A stretch of DNA of 64,000 nucleotides from Alphaproteobacteria bacterium (GTDB lineage: Bacteria > Pseudomonadota > Alphaproteobacteria > UBA6615): positions 567,854 through 631,853 of the forward strand of contig JBDXCV010000009.1 of the NCBI GenBank assembly GCA_039980135.1, written 5' to 3'. A program made the position numbers and the translations under genes. Below the pieces are notes generated by a model, which had not been told where the DNA came from, did not search any database, and saw nothing but the letters and a program-made list of their open reading frames with translations. Shown here one piece after another: positions 1 to 11,669 of the stretch (within the stretch, counting starts at the first letter, position 1; every line of letters starts with the position of its first letter).

Positions 1-677
1 GCCCAGTTGATCGAATTCACGGCCGACAGTCCGACCTCGTCCCGCAGTTCGTGGTCGGCAAACAGCGCCTTCACAAGATCTTGGCAATCGTCGAACGTGC
101 CGCCGAGTGCGATGTTGTAGACATTGTCGGCAACGACGGTGGTCATCTGGCGGCGCTGGACCTCGGACACGCGGCCCTGCGGATGGAGCATGAAAATGTC
201 GAGGTTTTTGCGGTCCCGGCAGGCCTCGATCGCGGCCGACCCCGTGTCACCGGAGGTGGCGCCCACAATCGTGATGCGCGCATCGCGGCGCGCCAGCACA
301 TGCTCGAACAGGCGACCGAGCAGCTGCAGGGCGAAATCCTTGAAGGCGAGCGTGGGGCCGTGGAAGAGCTCCAGCAGCCATGTGTCGTCGTCGATCTGGC
401 GCAGCGGGGCCACGTCCGGGTGATCGAACCCGGCATAGGTTTCGCGCGCAAGCTGTTGCAGCTGCGTGTCGGCGAGGGTCTGGGTGTCGATGAACGGGCG
501 CAGGATTCTTGCCGCGATGTCGGCATAGTCGAGCCCCTGCAGGGCGCGGATATCGTCGGCTTCGATCGAAGGCCAGGTGGCCGGCACAAACAGCCCGCCG
601 TCGCGCGCGAGACCGCTCAACAGAACGTCCTCGAACTCCAACGCCGGCGCGGTGCCCCTGGTGCTTACATATTCCAA
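1..677 (-). CDS. thrC: Threonine synthase (N-terminal part, runs off window)
   Basis: PLP enzyme converting O-phosphohomoserine to threonine in the cytoplasm. The reverse strand reads MEYVSTRG, then EDVLLSGLARDGGLFVP, then HGPTLAFKDFALQLLG, which holds the PLP-binding lysine, then GATSGDTGSAAIEA. These are ThrC hallmarks. The start is a TTG at 677-675 with AAGGA 7 nt upstream; the family N-terminus M-x-YVSTRG supports it, and no ATG fits. About 225 codons are visible and the C-terminal half lies outside the window. It ends a minus-strand series downstream of SURF1 and the M32 peptidase, a common alphaproteobacterial context. Confidence 0.95.
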   Translation of the reverse strand, partial: MEYVSTRGTAPALEFEDVLLSGLARDGGLFVPATWPSIEADDIRALQGLDYADIAARILRPFIDTQTLADTQLQQLARETYAGFDHPDVAPLRQIDDDTWLLELFHGPTLAFKDFALQLLGRLFEHVLARRDARITIVGATSGDTGSAAIEACRDRKNLDIFMLHPQGRVSEVQRRQMTTVVADNVYNIALGGTFDDCQDLVKALFADHELRDEVGLSAVNSINW

Positions 678-751
678 ATTCGGGTCCTTCGATGAAAAGC
701 GCGCTAACCTATCCAACGCGATATGCGGATACAAGACGATGCGGCGCAGGA

Positions 752-2257
752 TTAGCCCAGATAGCGCGCATTCAGATGTTCGAGGAAGATCTCGGGATTG
801 AGCGGCTCGCCCGTGGCGCGGGACAACAATTCGTCAGCCGTATGACATGACCCGCGGCCGTGCACATGGGTGCGCAACCAGCAAACCATCGGGGCCAGAT
901 CGCCCGCGGCGATATCCGCCTCGAGACCGGGCAGGTCGCGGCGCGCGGCGCGGTAGAACTGCGCGGCCGCCATTGCGCCCAGCGTGTAGGTCGGAAAATA
1001 GCCGAACGATCCCGACGGCCAGTGAATATCCTGCAGGCAACCGTGGCGGTCATCCGGCGGCGTGATCCCCAGCAGTTCCTGCATGCCGTCATTCCACGCA
1101 CCGGGAAGGTCCGCCAGATCGAGGTCACCCGACAACATCGCCTGTTCGAGCCGGTAGCGCAGGATGATGTGCAAGGGGTACGTCACCTCGTCGGCGTCCA
1201 CCCGGATGAAACCGGGCGACACGCGGGTGTAGAGCCGGCAGATATTGTCGACATCCCAGGCATCGCCCGCGCCGCCGAAGGCGGTTTGCATATGCGGCAG
1301 GGCGTAGCTCAGGAACGGCCGCGACCGGCTGACCTGCATCTCGATCAGCAGGGACTGGCTTTCGTGGATCGCCATGCCGAGCGCGTTGCCCACCGGCTGG
1401 AACTGCCAGTCGCGCGGCAAGCCGCCCTCATACAGCGCATGACCCGTCTCGTGCAGGACGCCCATCAGGGATTCGGTGAAATCATCCTCATTGTAGCGCG
1501 TCGTGATCCGGACATCGCCGGTCGCGCCGCCACAGAAGGGGTGATGGCTGATATCCAACCGGCCGCGCTCGAAATCGAAGCCCAGGGCCTGCATCAACTC
1601 CGCCGCCAGGGCGCGCTGGTCGGCGATCGCGAACGGTCCCGCGGGCCGGACGGGTGTCGGCTGTCCGGCCTGGCATTCCAATACCTGCGGCAGGAACGCG
1701 GGCAGGAACGCCGCGAGGCGGTCGAACAGCGGGTCGAGGCGCGCCATCCGCGTGCCCGCCTCGTATTCCTCAAGCAGCGCGTCATACGGCGCCAGCGAGA
1801 GTGCCGCGGCGCGGGCATCCGCCGTCTGGCGTACCAGGTTGAGCACTTCGCGCAGCGCCGGGAGGAGGCTCGGATAGTCGTTTTCCGCGCGCGCGCGCCG
1901 CCATTGAAGTTCGCACACCGCATTGGCCCGCGCCGCCGCCTCGACGAGATCGCCGGGCACCGCGGACGCCAGCGCATGGGCACGTTCCATCTCGCGCAAG
2001 TTGCCCCGGTGCCAGTCGTCGGTGTCGTGCGCGGCGAAATCCTGTTTTGCCCGTGCGATGCCGTCGGACACCCGGGGGTGAACCAACAACTCGTGACGCA
2101 TGACGCTCAGGGTCGCGATCTGTTCCGCGCGGCCCTCGGCGCTGCCCTCGGGCATGGTCGTCGCCTGGTCCCAGTCGAGGATACCCAGCGCGTCACCGAT
2201 CAGCGCGCGGCGGCGGTAGACATCCTGCAGGGTCGCATAGGCGGCGCTGTCGGTCAT
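752..2257 (-). CDS. M32 family (Taq-type) metallocarboxypeptidase
   Basis: A 501-aa cytoplasmic zinc carboxypeptidase that removes C-terminal residues from peptides. The zinc motif HETGH lies at residues 269-273. The M32 signatures HPF (about residue 240), HESQS and DEVTYPLHI are also present. Its length matches the family norm of about 500 aa. The ATG at 2257 overlaps the SURF1 stop by 4 nt (ATGA), so it is probably translationally coupled to the cox assembly genes, although its function is unrelated. No signal peptide is seen. Confidence 0.95.
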   Translation of the reverse strand: MTDSAAYATLQDVYRRRALIGDALGILDWDQATTMPEGSAEGRAEQIATLSVMRHELLVHPRVSDGIARAKQDFAAHDTDDWHRGNLREMERAHALASAVPGDLVEAAARANAVCELQWRRARAENDYPSLLPALREVLNLVRQTADARAAALSLAPYDALLEEYEAGTRMARLDPLFDRLAAFLPAFLPQVLECQAGQPTPVRPAGPFAIADQRALAAELMQALGFDFERGRLDISHHPFCGGATGDVRITTRYNEDDFTESLMGVLHETGHALYEGGLPRDWQFQPVGNALGMAIHESQSLLIEMQVSRSRPFLSYALPHMQTAFGGAGDAWDVDNICRLYTRVSPGFIRVDADEVTYPLHIILRYRLEQAMLSGDLDLADLPGAWNDGMQELLGITPPDDRHGCLQDIHWPSGSFGYFPTYTLGAMAAAQFYRAARRDLPGLEADIAAGDLAPMVCWLRTHVHGRGSCHTADELLSRATGEPLNPEIFLEHLNARYLG

Positions 2258-2967
2258 GTGTCTTTCCGATTCCAGTGAAAAATGAAAAAGATCACCAGGA
2301 ACACAGCCGCGAGCGCGTACCAGGTGACAGCATATTCGAGATGGGAGTTCCGCAGATTGACGTCAGGGACCGCGCCCATCGGATAGACGCCCGGCGGCGT
2401 CGCCTTCGGTCCGGCCTGCACATAGAACCCGACCGGCCCGGACAGGCCCGCAGCCGCCAGCATCTCGCCTTCATGCATGAAGAACCAGTTGTTCGTGGCC
2501 GGTTCGTTTTCCGGCACGAAGCCGCCCGGCGCCGTGTACATCCGCACGAAACCGTCGAGCGTGACTGATTCGCCGCCGGCGGCCGCAAACGCGCGCAAAT
2601 CCGGGAGGGACATCCAGCCCCGGTCGACCATCACCGTGCCCAATCCGTTCGCCAGTTCCATCGGCGCAATCAGATGACCGCCGACCTGGCCGTTGTGCAC
2701 CCGGTTGAGCAGAATCATCGCACGATCGTTGCGCAATTCACCCGACACGGTCACGGGCCGGTATTCGACATCGGCCAGATCACCCGCGGCGGCCAGCGCT
2801 TCCGTGATCTCGACGGGGAGCGCTCCGACGCGTTCGGCGCGGGTCGCGATGAGTTCGTTCTTCCATTGCAGCCGCTGCACCTGCCAGGTGCCGAGACCAA
2901 TCAGAACGATCAGCACAGGCAACGCCAGGGCGGTCGCCCAGAATGTCGGTCGAAAGCGCATATTCAT
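2254..2967 (-). CDS. SURF1 family cytochrome oxidase assembly protein
   Basis: A 237-aa inner-membrane assembly factor for aa3 oxidase; the family is linked to heme a insertion into subunit I. It has an N-terminal membrane segment (about 8-27, ending GLGTWQVQRL, the SURF1 signature), a periplasmic domain, and a C-terminal segment ending YALAAVFLVIFFIFHWNRK. The two-TM arrangement is typical. It lies 30 nt downstream of DUF983 and overlaps the M32 gene by 4 nt. Confidence 0.94.
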   Translation of the reverse strand: MNMRFRPTFWATALALPVLIVLIGLGTWQVQRLQWKNELIATRAERVGALPVEITEALAAAGDLADVEYRPVTVSGELRNDRAMILLNRVHNGQVGGHLIAPMELANGLGTVMVDRGWMSLPDLRAFAAAGGESVTLDGFVRMYTAPGGFVPENEPATNNWFFMHEGEMLAAAGLSGPVGFYVQAGPKATPPGVYPMGAVPDVNLRNSHLEYAVTWYALAAVFLVIFFIFHWNRKDT

Positions 2968-2997
2968 CTACCAGACGGGTGCACGAGGCCCCGGTGT

Positions 2998-3369
2998 TCA
3001 GCGCGTGATATCCGCGTCATCCACATTGTGCTTGAACTGCTGCGCCACAAGCCAGGCCTTGAACGGACGCATCAGCGCAATCGCCCCCACGATGATCACC
3101 GGTATCCAGACCAGGAAATGGACCCAGACCGGCGGGGCGACGGTAAACTGGAACCAGGCCGCGAGCGGCAGAATCAACGCGCTGTACAGCACGATGATAA
3201 AGAAGGCCGCCCCGTCATCCGTGTTCAACCGGCTGTAGTCGAAATCGCAGACCGGACAGCGCTCGCGGACCGTCAGCAGACCCGTGTACAGCTTGCCCTG
3301 CCCGCATCGCGGACACGCGCAGCGCAGACCGGTCTTCAGGCTGGACTGCCTCGGATAATACGCGACCAC
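2998..3369 (-). CDS. DUF983 zinc-ribbon membrane protein
   Basis: A 123-aa protein with an N-terminal CPRCG...CPVCDFDY zinc-ribbon and two hydrophobic segments (ALILPLAAWFQF and VHFLVWIPVIIVGAIALM). DUF983 genes sit between coxC and SURF1 in many alphaproteobacteria; the role is unknown, but the context suggests oxidase assembly. I choose the GTG at 3369 (VVAYYPRQ, GGA about 8 nt upstream), which lies 25 nt past the coxC stop. The open frame continues to 3453, but that extension would overlap coxC. Confidence 0.85.
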   Translation of the reverse strand: MVAYYPRQSSLKTGLRCACPRCGQGKLYTGLLTVRERCPVCDFDYSRLNTDDGAAFFIIVLYSALILPLAAWFQFTVAPPVWVHFLVWIPVIIVGAIALMRPFKAWLVAQQFKHNVDDADITR

Positions 3370-3394
3370 GCAGCTTGTCCGATCCAGTAACCAA

Positions 3395-4246
3395 TCAGGC
3401 GGCGAAGGTGCTCCAGACATACACGAACGAGAACAGGAACAGCCACACGACATCGACGAAATGCCAGTACCAGGCCGCCGCCTCGAAGCCGAAGTGATGG
3501 TCCTTGGTGAACTGCCCCTTCGCTGTGCGCCACCAGCAAACGGCGAGGAATACCGTCCCGACGATCACGTGGAAACCATGAAAGCCGGTCGCCATGAAGA
3601 AGGTCGAGGAGTAGATGCCGTCACGGAACCCGAAAGGTGCGTGGGCATATTCGAACACCTGTGCGGCCGTGAAAATCATGCCCAGCATGACGGTCCAGCC
3701 CAGCATCTTGGCCGCGTGGGACATGTTGCCCTCGCGGATATCGTGATGCGCCCAGGTGACCGTGAAGCCCGACGTGAGAAGGATCAGCGTGTTCAGCAGG
3801 GGCAGGTCGAACGGGTTGAAGACCTCGACCCCGTCCGGCGGCCAGACCGACCCGATCGATTCCGTCGGGAACAGCGCGGCGCCGAAGAACGCCCAGAACC
3901 AGGCCGCGAAGAACATGATCTCGGAGATGATGAAGAGCATCATGCCGTAGCGCAGGCTGAGCTGCACGACCTTGGTATGCATCTTCTGCACATGTGCTTC
4001 GTCGATGACGTCGCGCCACCATCCCATCATCGTCATCATGGCGAGGACGCTGCCCGGTGCGATCGTCCACAGACCAATGGTCTCGAAGAAGGGCTGCAAG
4101 CCCGCACCCAACGATCCGGGATGCAGGAAGATCACAAGCCCGACGGCCATCAGGAACCCGCCGATCGAACCGACGATCGGCCAGTGGCTCGGCTCCACCA
4201 TGTGATAGGGGTGGTTGCCGTGTGATTCGTGTGCGTGATCACTCAT
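3395..4246 (-). CDS. ctaE: Cytochrome c oxidase subunit III
   Basis: A 283-aa seven-TM core subunit of aa3 oxidase. Recognisable segments are HPYHMVEPSHWPIVGS, FFWAFFGAALFPTE, the TSGFTVTWAHHDI region and the C-terminal HFVDVVWLFLFSFVYVWS. The N-terminus is His-rich (MSDHAHESHGNHPYHM). It is located between ctaG and DUF983 in the cox operon, as in other alphaproteobacteria. Also called coxC. Confidence 0.97.
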   Translation of the reverse strand: MSDHAHESHGNHPYHMVEPSHWPIVGSIGGFLMAVGLVIFLHPGSLGAGLQPFFETIGLWTIAPGSVLAMMTMMGWWRDVIDEAHVQKMHTKVVQLSLRYGMMLFIISEIMFFAAWFWAFFGAALFPTESIGSVWPPDGVEVFNPFDLPLLNTLILLTSGFTVTWAHHDIREGNMSHAAKMLGWTVMLGMIFTAAQVFEYAHAPFGFRDGIYSSTFFMATGFHGFHVIVGTVFLAVCWWRTAKGQFTKDHHFGFEAAAWYWHFVDVVWLFLFSFVYVWSTFAA

Positions 4247-4297
4247 GTGCTTTTCTCACTTTTCGCCGGGCAGTATCGTCCGGGCTTTGAACAGGTA

Positions 4298-4918
4298 TCA
4301 GTTCACTCGGGTCTTGTCGGCCTTCTGCAACGATGCTGCCTTGCGGGCGGCATCGGCGTCATGATCGCGGAAAAAGGTGTAACTCAGGGTAATTTCGGTC
4401 ACGTCATCGAGATTCTGGTCTTCTGCAATCGCGGGATCGACGAAGAATGTGACCGGCATCTGGGCCGTCTCGCCGGCCGCCAGGGTCTGCTCCGTGAAAC
4501 AGAAACACTGGACTTTCACAAAATACGGTGCGGCCTTGAGCGGCGTGACGTTGAACGTGGCTGTCCCGGTCACCGGCTCTGAGTGGCGGTTGGTTGCCTC
4601 GAAAAAGGCCAGACCAGACTCGCCGACATGCAGATCGATCGTACGCTGCACCGGCTTGAACCGCCAGTCGAGGGCAGGCTCGATGTCGCTGTTGAATCGG
4701 ACGGTGATCGGCCGGTCGGCAAGGATTTCTTCCGTCTGGGGCGCGCTGGCTTCAACCAGCGGAATGCCGGCGAAACCGAATTTCTGACAAAAGGCCCGGT
4801 AGGCCGGGACGGTCGCGTAGGCAAAACCGTTCATGCCGAGGATCATCACGATCAACCCGCCGAAAACGTAGCGGTTGCGGCGGCGGCGGTTGCGGTTGCG
4901 GTTCTCGGCCATGCTCAT
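4298..4918 (-). CDS. ctaG: Cytochrome c oxidase assembly protein CtaG/Cox11
   Basis: A 206-aa copper chaperone that delivers Cu(I) to the CuB site of subunit I. The N-terminal cytoplasmic stretch is very Arg/Asn-rich (residues 4-17). One TM segment (about 18-38) follows, then a periplasmic beta domain with the copper motif CFCF (Cys138 and Cys140) and an additional Cys44. The ATG at 4918 overlaps the stop of the upstream 43-aa gene by 4 nt (ATGA). Length is normal for Cox11. Confidence 0.96.
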   Translation of the reverse strand: MSMAENRNRNRRRRNRYVFGGLIVMILGMNGFAYATVPAYRAFCQKFGFAGIPLVEASAPQTEEILADRPITVRFNSDIEPALDWRFKPVQRTIDLHVGESGLAFFEATNRHSEPVTGTATFNVTPLKAAPYFVKVQCFCFTEQTLAAGETAQMPVTFFVDPAIAEDQNLDDVTEITLSYTFFRDHDADAARKAASLQKADKTRVN

Positions 4919-5046
4919 CCCAGTAACCCTGCGCGTGCAATGAACACGAGGTAGAAGATCAGGATCAGGCCGCCGATGACAGCCAACATCGCGTAATTTT
5001 TACCGCGTTGTTCACGGTGCCGTTCGCTGTATTCACGTTTCGCCAT
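4915..5046 (-). CDS. 43-aa single-TM protein between ctaB and ctaG (CoxF-like)
   Basis: Reads MAKREYSERHREQRGKNYAM, then a hydrophobic helix LAVIGGLILIFYLVFIARAG, ending LLG. The layout is a basic N-terminus in the cytoplasm plus one TM helix. It starts 7 nt after the ctaB stop and overlaps ctaG by 4 nt (ATGA), so it is very probably translated. Small proteins at this site (often called CoxF) occur in many alphaproteobacterial cox operons; I assign the name by position and architecture only. It is short enough to be missed by automatic callers. Confidence 0.8.
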   Translation of the reverse strand: MAKREYSERHREQRGKNYAMLAVIGGLILIFYLVFIARAGLLG

Positions 5047-5053
5047 CGTCGAT

Positions 5054-5986
5054 CTAGCCCACCAGCGCGATCAGTGAATCCGCGAGCAGAAGCGCGAATA
5101 CGAGGAACAGATAAAGAATCGAGAACCCGAACATCTGCCGCGCGCGCCTGTCCTCCGCCGCATCGGGTTCGCGCAAGACACGCACCGCGCAGACAATAAA
5201 CGCCACGCCGAGGGCCGCGGCGCCGATGGCATAGAGCAGGCCCGCCGCGCCGAGCGCGAAGGGCACGAGGCTTACCGGGACCAACAACAAGGTGTAGGCC
5301 AGCATCTGATGCTTGGTCGATTTGCGGCCCGCGACAACCGGCATCATCGGCACACCCGCGCGCGCATAATCACCGCTGCGATAGAGCGCGAGAGCCCAGA
5401 AATGCGGCGGTGTCCACAGGAAGATGATGGCGAAGAGGCTGAGTGAAATCAGGCTGACATCACCCGTCACGGCCGCCCAGCCGATCATCGGTGGAAACGC
5501 ACCGGCAGCACCGCCGATAACGATGTTCTGCGGCGTGCGCCGCTTGAGCCAGACGGTGTAGACGAACACATAGAACAGGATTGCCGCGGCCAGCAGTACC
5601 GCCGCGACCCAGTTCGTCGCGAACCCCATGAGTGTGACCGAGAACACGGCCAAGACCGTCGCGAACCCAAGCGCGTCGCCCGGCGCCACGCGCCCCGCGG
5701 GCAACGGACGGTTCGCCGTGCGCGACATCAGCGCGTCGATATCGCGCTCGTACCACATGTTGATGGCGCCCGCCGCGCCGGAGCCGACGGCGATACACAG
5801 GATCGCCACGACCGCGAGCAACGGGTGCAATGCGCCCGGCGCGATGAACAGACCGACCGCCCCGGAAAACACCACGAGCGTCATCACCCGCGGCTTCAGC
5901 AGCGCCACGAAATCCGAGACGCGTGAGCCCGCCGCGACAGGCAGCGCGGTCTCATTCGCCCGGTTCAGATACGCGGCATCAGCCAA
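5054..5986 (-). CDS. ctaB: Protoheme IX farnesyltransferase (heme O synthase)
   Basis: A 310-aa UbiA-superfamily membrane prenyltransferase that farnesylates heme b to heme o, the first step to heme a. The N-terminus carries [15 protein letters not shown]. The first Asp-rich motif is [23 protein letters not shown], and the second region is [19 protein letters not shown]. The start codon is TTG at 5986 with GGAG 7 nt upstream. It lies 38 nt downstream of coxA. Length is normal. Confidence 0.96.
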   Translation of the reverse strand: MADAAYLNRANETALPVAAGSRVSDFVALLKPRVMTLVVFSGAVGLFIAPGALHPLLAVVAILCIAVGSGAAGAINMWYERDIDALMSRTANRPLPAGRVAPGDALGFATVLAVFSVTLMGFATNWVAAVLLAAAILFYVFVYTVWLKRRTPQNIVIGGAAGAFPPMIGWAAVTGDVSLISLSLFAIIFLWTPPHFWALALYRSGDYARAGVPMMPVVAGRKSTKHQMLAYTLLLVPVSLVPFALGAAGLLYAIGAAALGVAFIVCAVRVLREPDAAEDRRARQMFGFSILYLFLVFALLLADSLIALVG

Positions 5987-6024
5987 TGCTCAACTCCGTT
6001 TGCGCCAATCGAACCCGCGACCGC

Positions 6025-8564
<2,540 letters not shown>

Positions 8565-8899
8565 TCGCTCGCTTCCATCTGGCCACCCGCGCCCGCGAAT
8601 CGGATCGCATGGCGGATAACCCCCTATAGCCCATTGGACGGGCCGAAAAATATACCAGCGCACCGCCCTCAACAAGTCACAGCCCGCGCGATTTACAGCC
8701 TTGAGACACCTTGTCGCAGCGCCGCAAATCCCTGATTGTACAAACAATTCGGGGCCAAACGGCCATCCGGTCGGGCGCGGCGATAGAAGCAATATTTTCG
8801 TCCCCACCGTTTGTTGACCGCCCAAGGCTGACAATCGTGATCCATGTCCCATATTGTTGGGACGACTTTCCGGACCCAACCTCGAGCGAACATCACCCC
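8565..8899. other. Divergent intergenic region coxB/tldD (335 nt)
   Basis: Non-coding as far as I can tell; both overlapping open frames lack family features here. It must hold the promoters of the cox operon (minus) and tldD (plus). A candidate minus promoter is listed separately. On the plus strand a TTGACC near 8815 is the best -35-like hexamer, but I see no convincing -10. The region is locally AT-richer than its surroundings. Confidence 0.6.
8649..8676 (-). promoter_or_regulatory. Candidate promoter of the cox operon
   Basis: On the minus strand CTTGTT (8676-8671) is followed by a 16-nt spacer and TATATT (8654-8649), about 85 nt upstream of the coxB ATG. The match to the sigma70 consensus is moderate, and no operator is evident. 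Confidence 0.35.
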
Positions 8900-10333
8900 A
8901 TGACAGACATTGCCCGCACCGACGACATCTTCTACGCGCGAACCGGCATGGACCCCGAACGGGTGGTGGCACGGGTCGATACCGCGCTCGAGGGCGCCGA
9001 CGATGGCGAGCTGTTTCTCGAATATAACCAGTCCGAGAGCATCACGTTTGACGATGGGCGTGTGCGCAACGCCAATTTCGACACCTCCCAGGGGTTCGGC
9101 CTGCGTGCCGTCTCGGGCGAGGCGACCGGATATGCCCATTCGACGGAGATGAGCGAAGCCGCGATTACACGCGCCGGCGATACGGTGAGTGCGGTGCGCA
9201 CCGGCCGCAGCGGGACCGTGGCCGATTCCCCTGCCGGCACAAACCGCGACCTCTACACCGATACCAACCCGCTGGGCGAGATGGCGTTTGAGGACAAGGT
9301 GGCGCTCCTGTCGGAGATCGACGCCTATGCGCGCGGGAGCGACCCGCGCGTGCGCCAGGTAACCGCGTCGCTGTCGGGAAGCTGGCAGGCCGTGCAGATC
9401 GTCCGGGCCGGCGGCGACCGGCGCGCCGATATCCGCCCGCTGGTACGCCTCAATGTCTCGCTCATGGTCGGCGACGGCGACCGCCAGGAAACCGGCTCCC
9501 ACGGGGTCGGCGGCCGAGCCATCTACGACCAGTGGATTTCGCCGGAAAACTGGCACGCGCAGGTCGATGAGGCCCTGCGCCAGGCTCTGGTGAATCTCGA
9601 TTCCGTACCCGCGCCCGCCGGCGAAATGCCGGTCGTACTGGGCCCCGGCTGGCCCGGGGTCCTCCTCCACGAGGCCATCGGCCACGGCCTCGAAGGCGAT
9701 TTCAACCGCAAGAAGACCTCGGCCTTCTCGACACTGCTCGGCGAACGGGTCGCGGCCCCGGGGGTCACCGTGGTCGATGACGGCACATTGGCGGACCGGC
9801 GCGGTTCGATCACGATCGACGATGAAGGCACGCCCAGTGCCTATAACGTGCTGATCGAGGATGGCATCCTGAAGAACTACATGCAGGACCGGATGAATGC
9901 GCGGCTCATGGGCATGGCGCCGACCGGCAACGGGCGACGGCAATCCTTCGCCCACAATCCGATGCCACGCATGACCAACACCTACATGCTCGACGGCGAG
10001 GCCGACCCCGAGGAATGCATCAAGGCGGCAAAGACCGGCATCTATGCCGTGAATTTCGGCGGCGGCCAGGTCGACATCACCAACGGCAAATTCGTATTCA
10101 GCTGCACCGAGGCCTACATGATCGAGAACGGCAAGCTCGGCGCACCTGTCAAGGGGGCGACCCTGATCGGGAACGGCCCCGACGCGCTGACCCGGGTAAA
10201 GCTGATCGGCAACGATACTCGGCTCGACGACGGAGTCGGCACCTGCGGCAAGGACGGTCAGTCGGTCCCGGTCGGGGTCGGCCAGCCGACCATGTACCTG
10301 GAATCTCTCACCGTGGGCGGTACCGCGGTCTGA
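8900..10333 (+). CDS. tldD: Metalloprotease TldD
   Basis: A 477-aa TldD subunit of the TldD/TldE (PmbA) protease, which processes peptides and modified microcins and antitoxins in other bacteria. The zinc-site HEAIGH (HExxxH, His257 and His262) is intact, followed by GLEGDFNRKKTSAF, and the C-terminal half has the usual NFGGGQVDITNGKFVFSCTEAY. I start at the ATG at 8900 (MTDIARTDD); the upstream in-frame extension from 8711 looks non-coding. The partner pmbA lies about 10 kb away at 20554. Confidence 0.96.
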   Translation: MTDIARTDDIFYARTGMDPERVVARVDTALEGADDGELFLEYNQSESITFDDGRVRNANFDTSQGFGLRAVSGEATGYAHSTEMSEAAITRAGDTVSAVRTGRSGTVADSPAGTNRDLYTDTNPLGEMAFEDKVALLSEIDAYARGSDPRVRQVTASLSGSWQAVQIVRAGGDRRADIRPLVRLNVSLMVGDGDRQETGSHGVGGRAIYDQWISPENWHAQVDEALRQALVNLDSVPAPAGEMPVVLGPGWPGVLLHEAIGHGLEGDFNRKKTSAFSTLLGERVAAPGVTVVDDGTLADRRGSITIDDEGTPSAYNVLIEDGILKNYMQDRMNARLMGMAPTGNGRRQSFAHNPMPRMTNTYMLDGEADPEECIKAAKTGIYAVNFGGGQVDITNGKFVFSCTEAYMIENGKLGAPVKGATLIGNGPDALTRVKLIGNDTRLDDGVGTCGKDGQSVPVGVGQPTMYLESLTVGGTAV

Positions 10334-10365
10334 CCGGTCGAAAGCCGGCTCCAAACACAACAGCT

Positions 10366-10380
10366 ATGCATATTCTGCAT
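10366..10380. promoter_or_regulatory. Inverted repeat upstream of the efflux operon
   Basis: ATGCA-TATTC-TGCAT has perfect 5-bp arms around a 5-nt spacer. It lies 116 nt before the HlyD-family start in a relatively AT-rich stretch between tldD and the efflux genes. It could be an operator for the pump, but no regulator gene is adjacent. Confidence 0.3.
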
Positions 10381-10496
10381 GGTGATTTGTTTCATATTCC
10401 AGTCCGGTACAGAATAACCAAGGCAAGAATATTCAAGCCTGCCGATTCACCCGACCGTCATGCCGGACCGGGCACGACGGTCTATTCGGAGACGAC

Positions 10497-11669
10497 ATGC
10501 CCGACGAAGGACGCGTACAAGAGACCTCGGCCTCAGCAGGGACTGCGACCGGGACCGGTTCCGAGATGTCGGCCCCACCGCCGAGACGGCTGGGTCCGCT
10601 TGTCCGAAACCTGGTCATCGTCTCCATTGTGCTGATCGCCGTCGCGGGCGCGGGACGGTGGGGCTATTGGCAATGGGCCCATGTCAGCGAAACCGATGCG
10701 CGTATCCAGGCCGACACGATCGCGATTTCGAGCCGCGTTTCGGGCTGGGTCGTCGACTTGCCGATCATCGAGGGCGACAAGGTTCGTCGCGGCGATCTGC
10801 TCATCGAGATCGATTCCCGGGAATCCCAGCTCAAACTGACCGAGTATGGTGCCCGCATCGCGGCCCTGGCGGCAGCACAGCAACAGATTACCTCGCAAAT
10901 CGACCTGATCGACCGGACCACGGCCAGCCGGGTGGAGGCGGTGCGTTCGCGCGCCGGCGCGGCGCGGGTCGCCGTCGAGGCAAGCCGCGAACAGTTCGAA
11001 TTCGCGCGCACCGATTTCGAACGCACCCGCACCCTGCTGGCCGAGCAGATCGTGTCGCGCCAGCGCCTCGATCAGGTCCATACGGAACTCAGCCGCGCCC
11101 AGGAGCGGCACCAGAAGGCCCAGGCGGATCTGGCCGCCGCCCTGGCCGATGTTGGTGAGGCGGAAGCGGCGCGGGGCGAGATGAACGTGCTGGCAAGCCG
11201 CATGGATGCGCTGCGCTTCGAGGAAGCCGAGATCGCCGCGCAACGCGATCAGCAGGCGCTCGACGCCGCCGACCGGACCATCAAGAGTCCGATCGACGGC
11301 GTGGTCTCGGAGACCTTTGTGGATCGCGGCGAATTTGTCAGCCCCGGGCAGCGCCTGATGCTGGTGCACAACCCCGAACTTGTCTGGGTCGAGGCGAATA
11401 TCAAGGAGACGGATATCCGCCACCTCGCGCCGGGCATGAATGTCGAGGTCAGGATCGATGCCTTTCCCGACCGGCAGTTCAGCGGGACGGTGGCGCGCAT
11501 CGGCCAGGCGGCGACGAGTGAATTCGCGCTGCTGCCCAACCCGAACCCGAGCGGCAATTTCACCAAGGTCACCCAACGCCTGCCGGTGCGGATCGCCATC
11601 GACGAGACCCAGGGTGTGCTGCGCCCGGGCATGATGGCCGTGGTGAACATCGCGATTCCCGGACGGTGA
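10497..11669 (+). CDS. HlyD/EmrA family membrane-fusion protein
   Basis: A 390-aa periplasmic adaptor of a tripartite or MFS-linked efflux system. It has a cytoplasmic N-terminus, one TM (about 35-60, VRNLVIVSIVLIAVAGAGRW), a biotinyl-lipoyl-like hairpin (TDARIQADTIAISSRVSGWV), a long alpha-helical coiled coil (about 110-260), and a beta-barrel with TIKSPIDGVVSE. The ATG has GGAG 5 nt upstream. It overlaps the following DHA2 transporter by 4 nt (GTGA), so the two form an EmrAB-like pair. The substrate is unknown. Confidence 0.93.
   Translation: MPDEGRVQETSASAGTATGTGSEMSAPPPRRLGPLVRNLVIVSIVLIAVAGAGRWGYWQWAHVSETDARIQADTIAISSRVSGWVVDLPIIEGDKVRRGDLLIEIDSRESQLKLTEYGARIAALAAAQQQITSQIDLIDRTTASRVEAVRSRAGAARVAVEASREQFEFARTDFERTRTLLAEQIVSRQRLDQVHTELSRAQERHQKAQADLAAALADVGEAEAARGEMNVLASRMDALRFEEAEIAAQRDQQALDAADRTIKSPIDGVVSETFVDRGEFVSPGQRLMLVHNPELVWVEANIKETDIRHLAPGMNVEVRIDAFPDRQFSGTVARIGQAATSEFALLPNPNPSGNFTKVTQRLPVRIAIDETQGVLRPGMMAVVNIAIPGR

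Noticed and set aside
860-2278. Long plus-strand open frame (472 aa) opposite the M32 peptidase gene
   Set aside because: It is antisense to a gene with intact HETGH and family motifs; its translation is rich in Arg/His/Gln low-information sequence, as expected of a high-GC shadow frame.
8693-10360. Minus-strand 555-codon open frame opposite tldD
   Set aside because: No motif; tldD on the plus strand has the full family pattern including HEAIGH.
10331-10360. CCGG-7-CCGG stem after tldD as a possible terminator
   Set aside because: Four-base-pair stem without a T-run.
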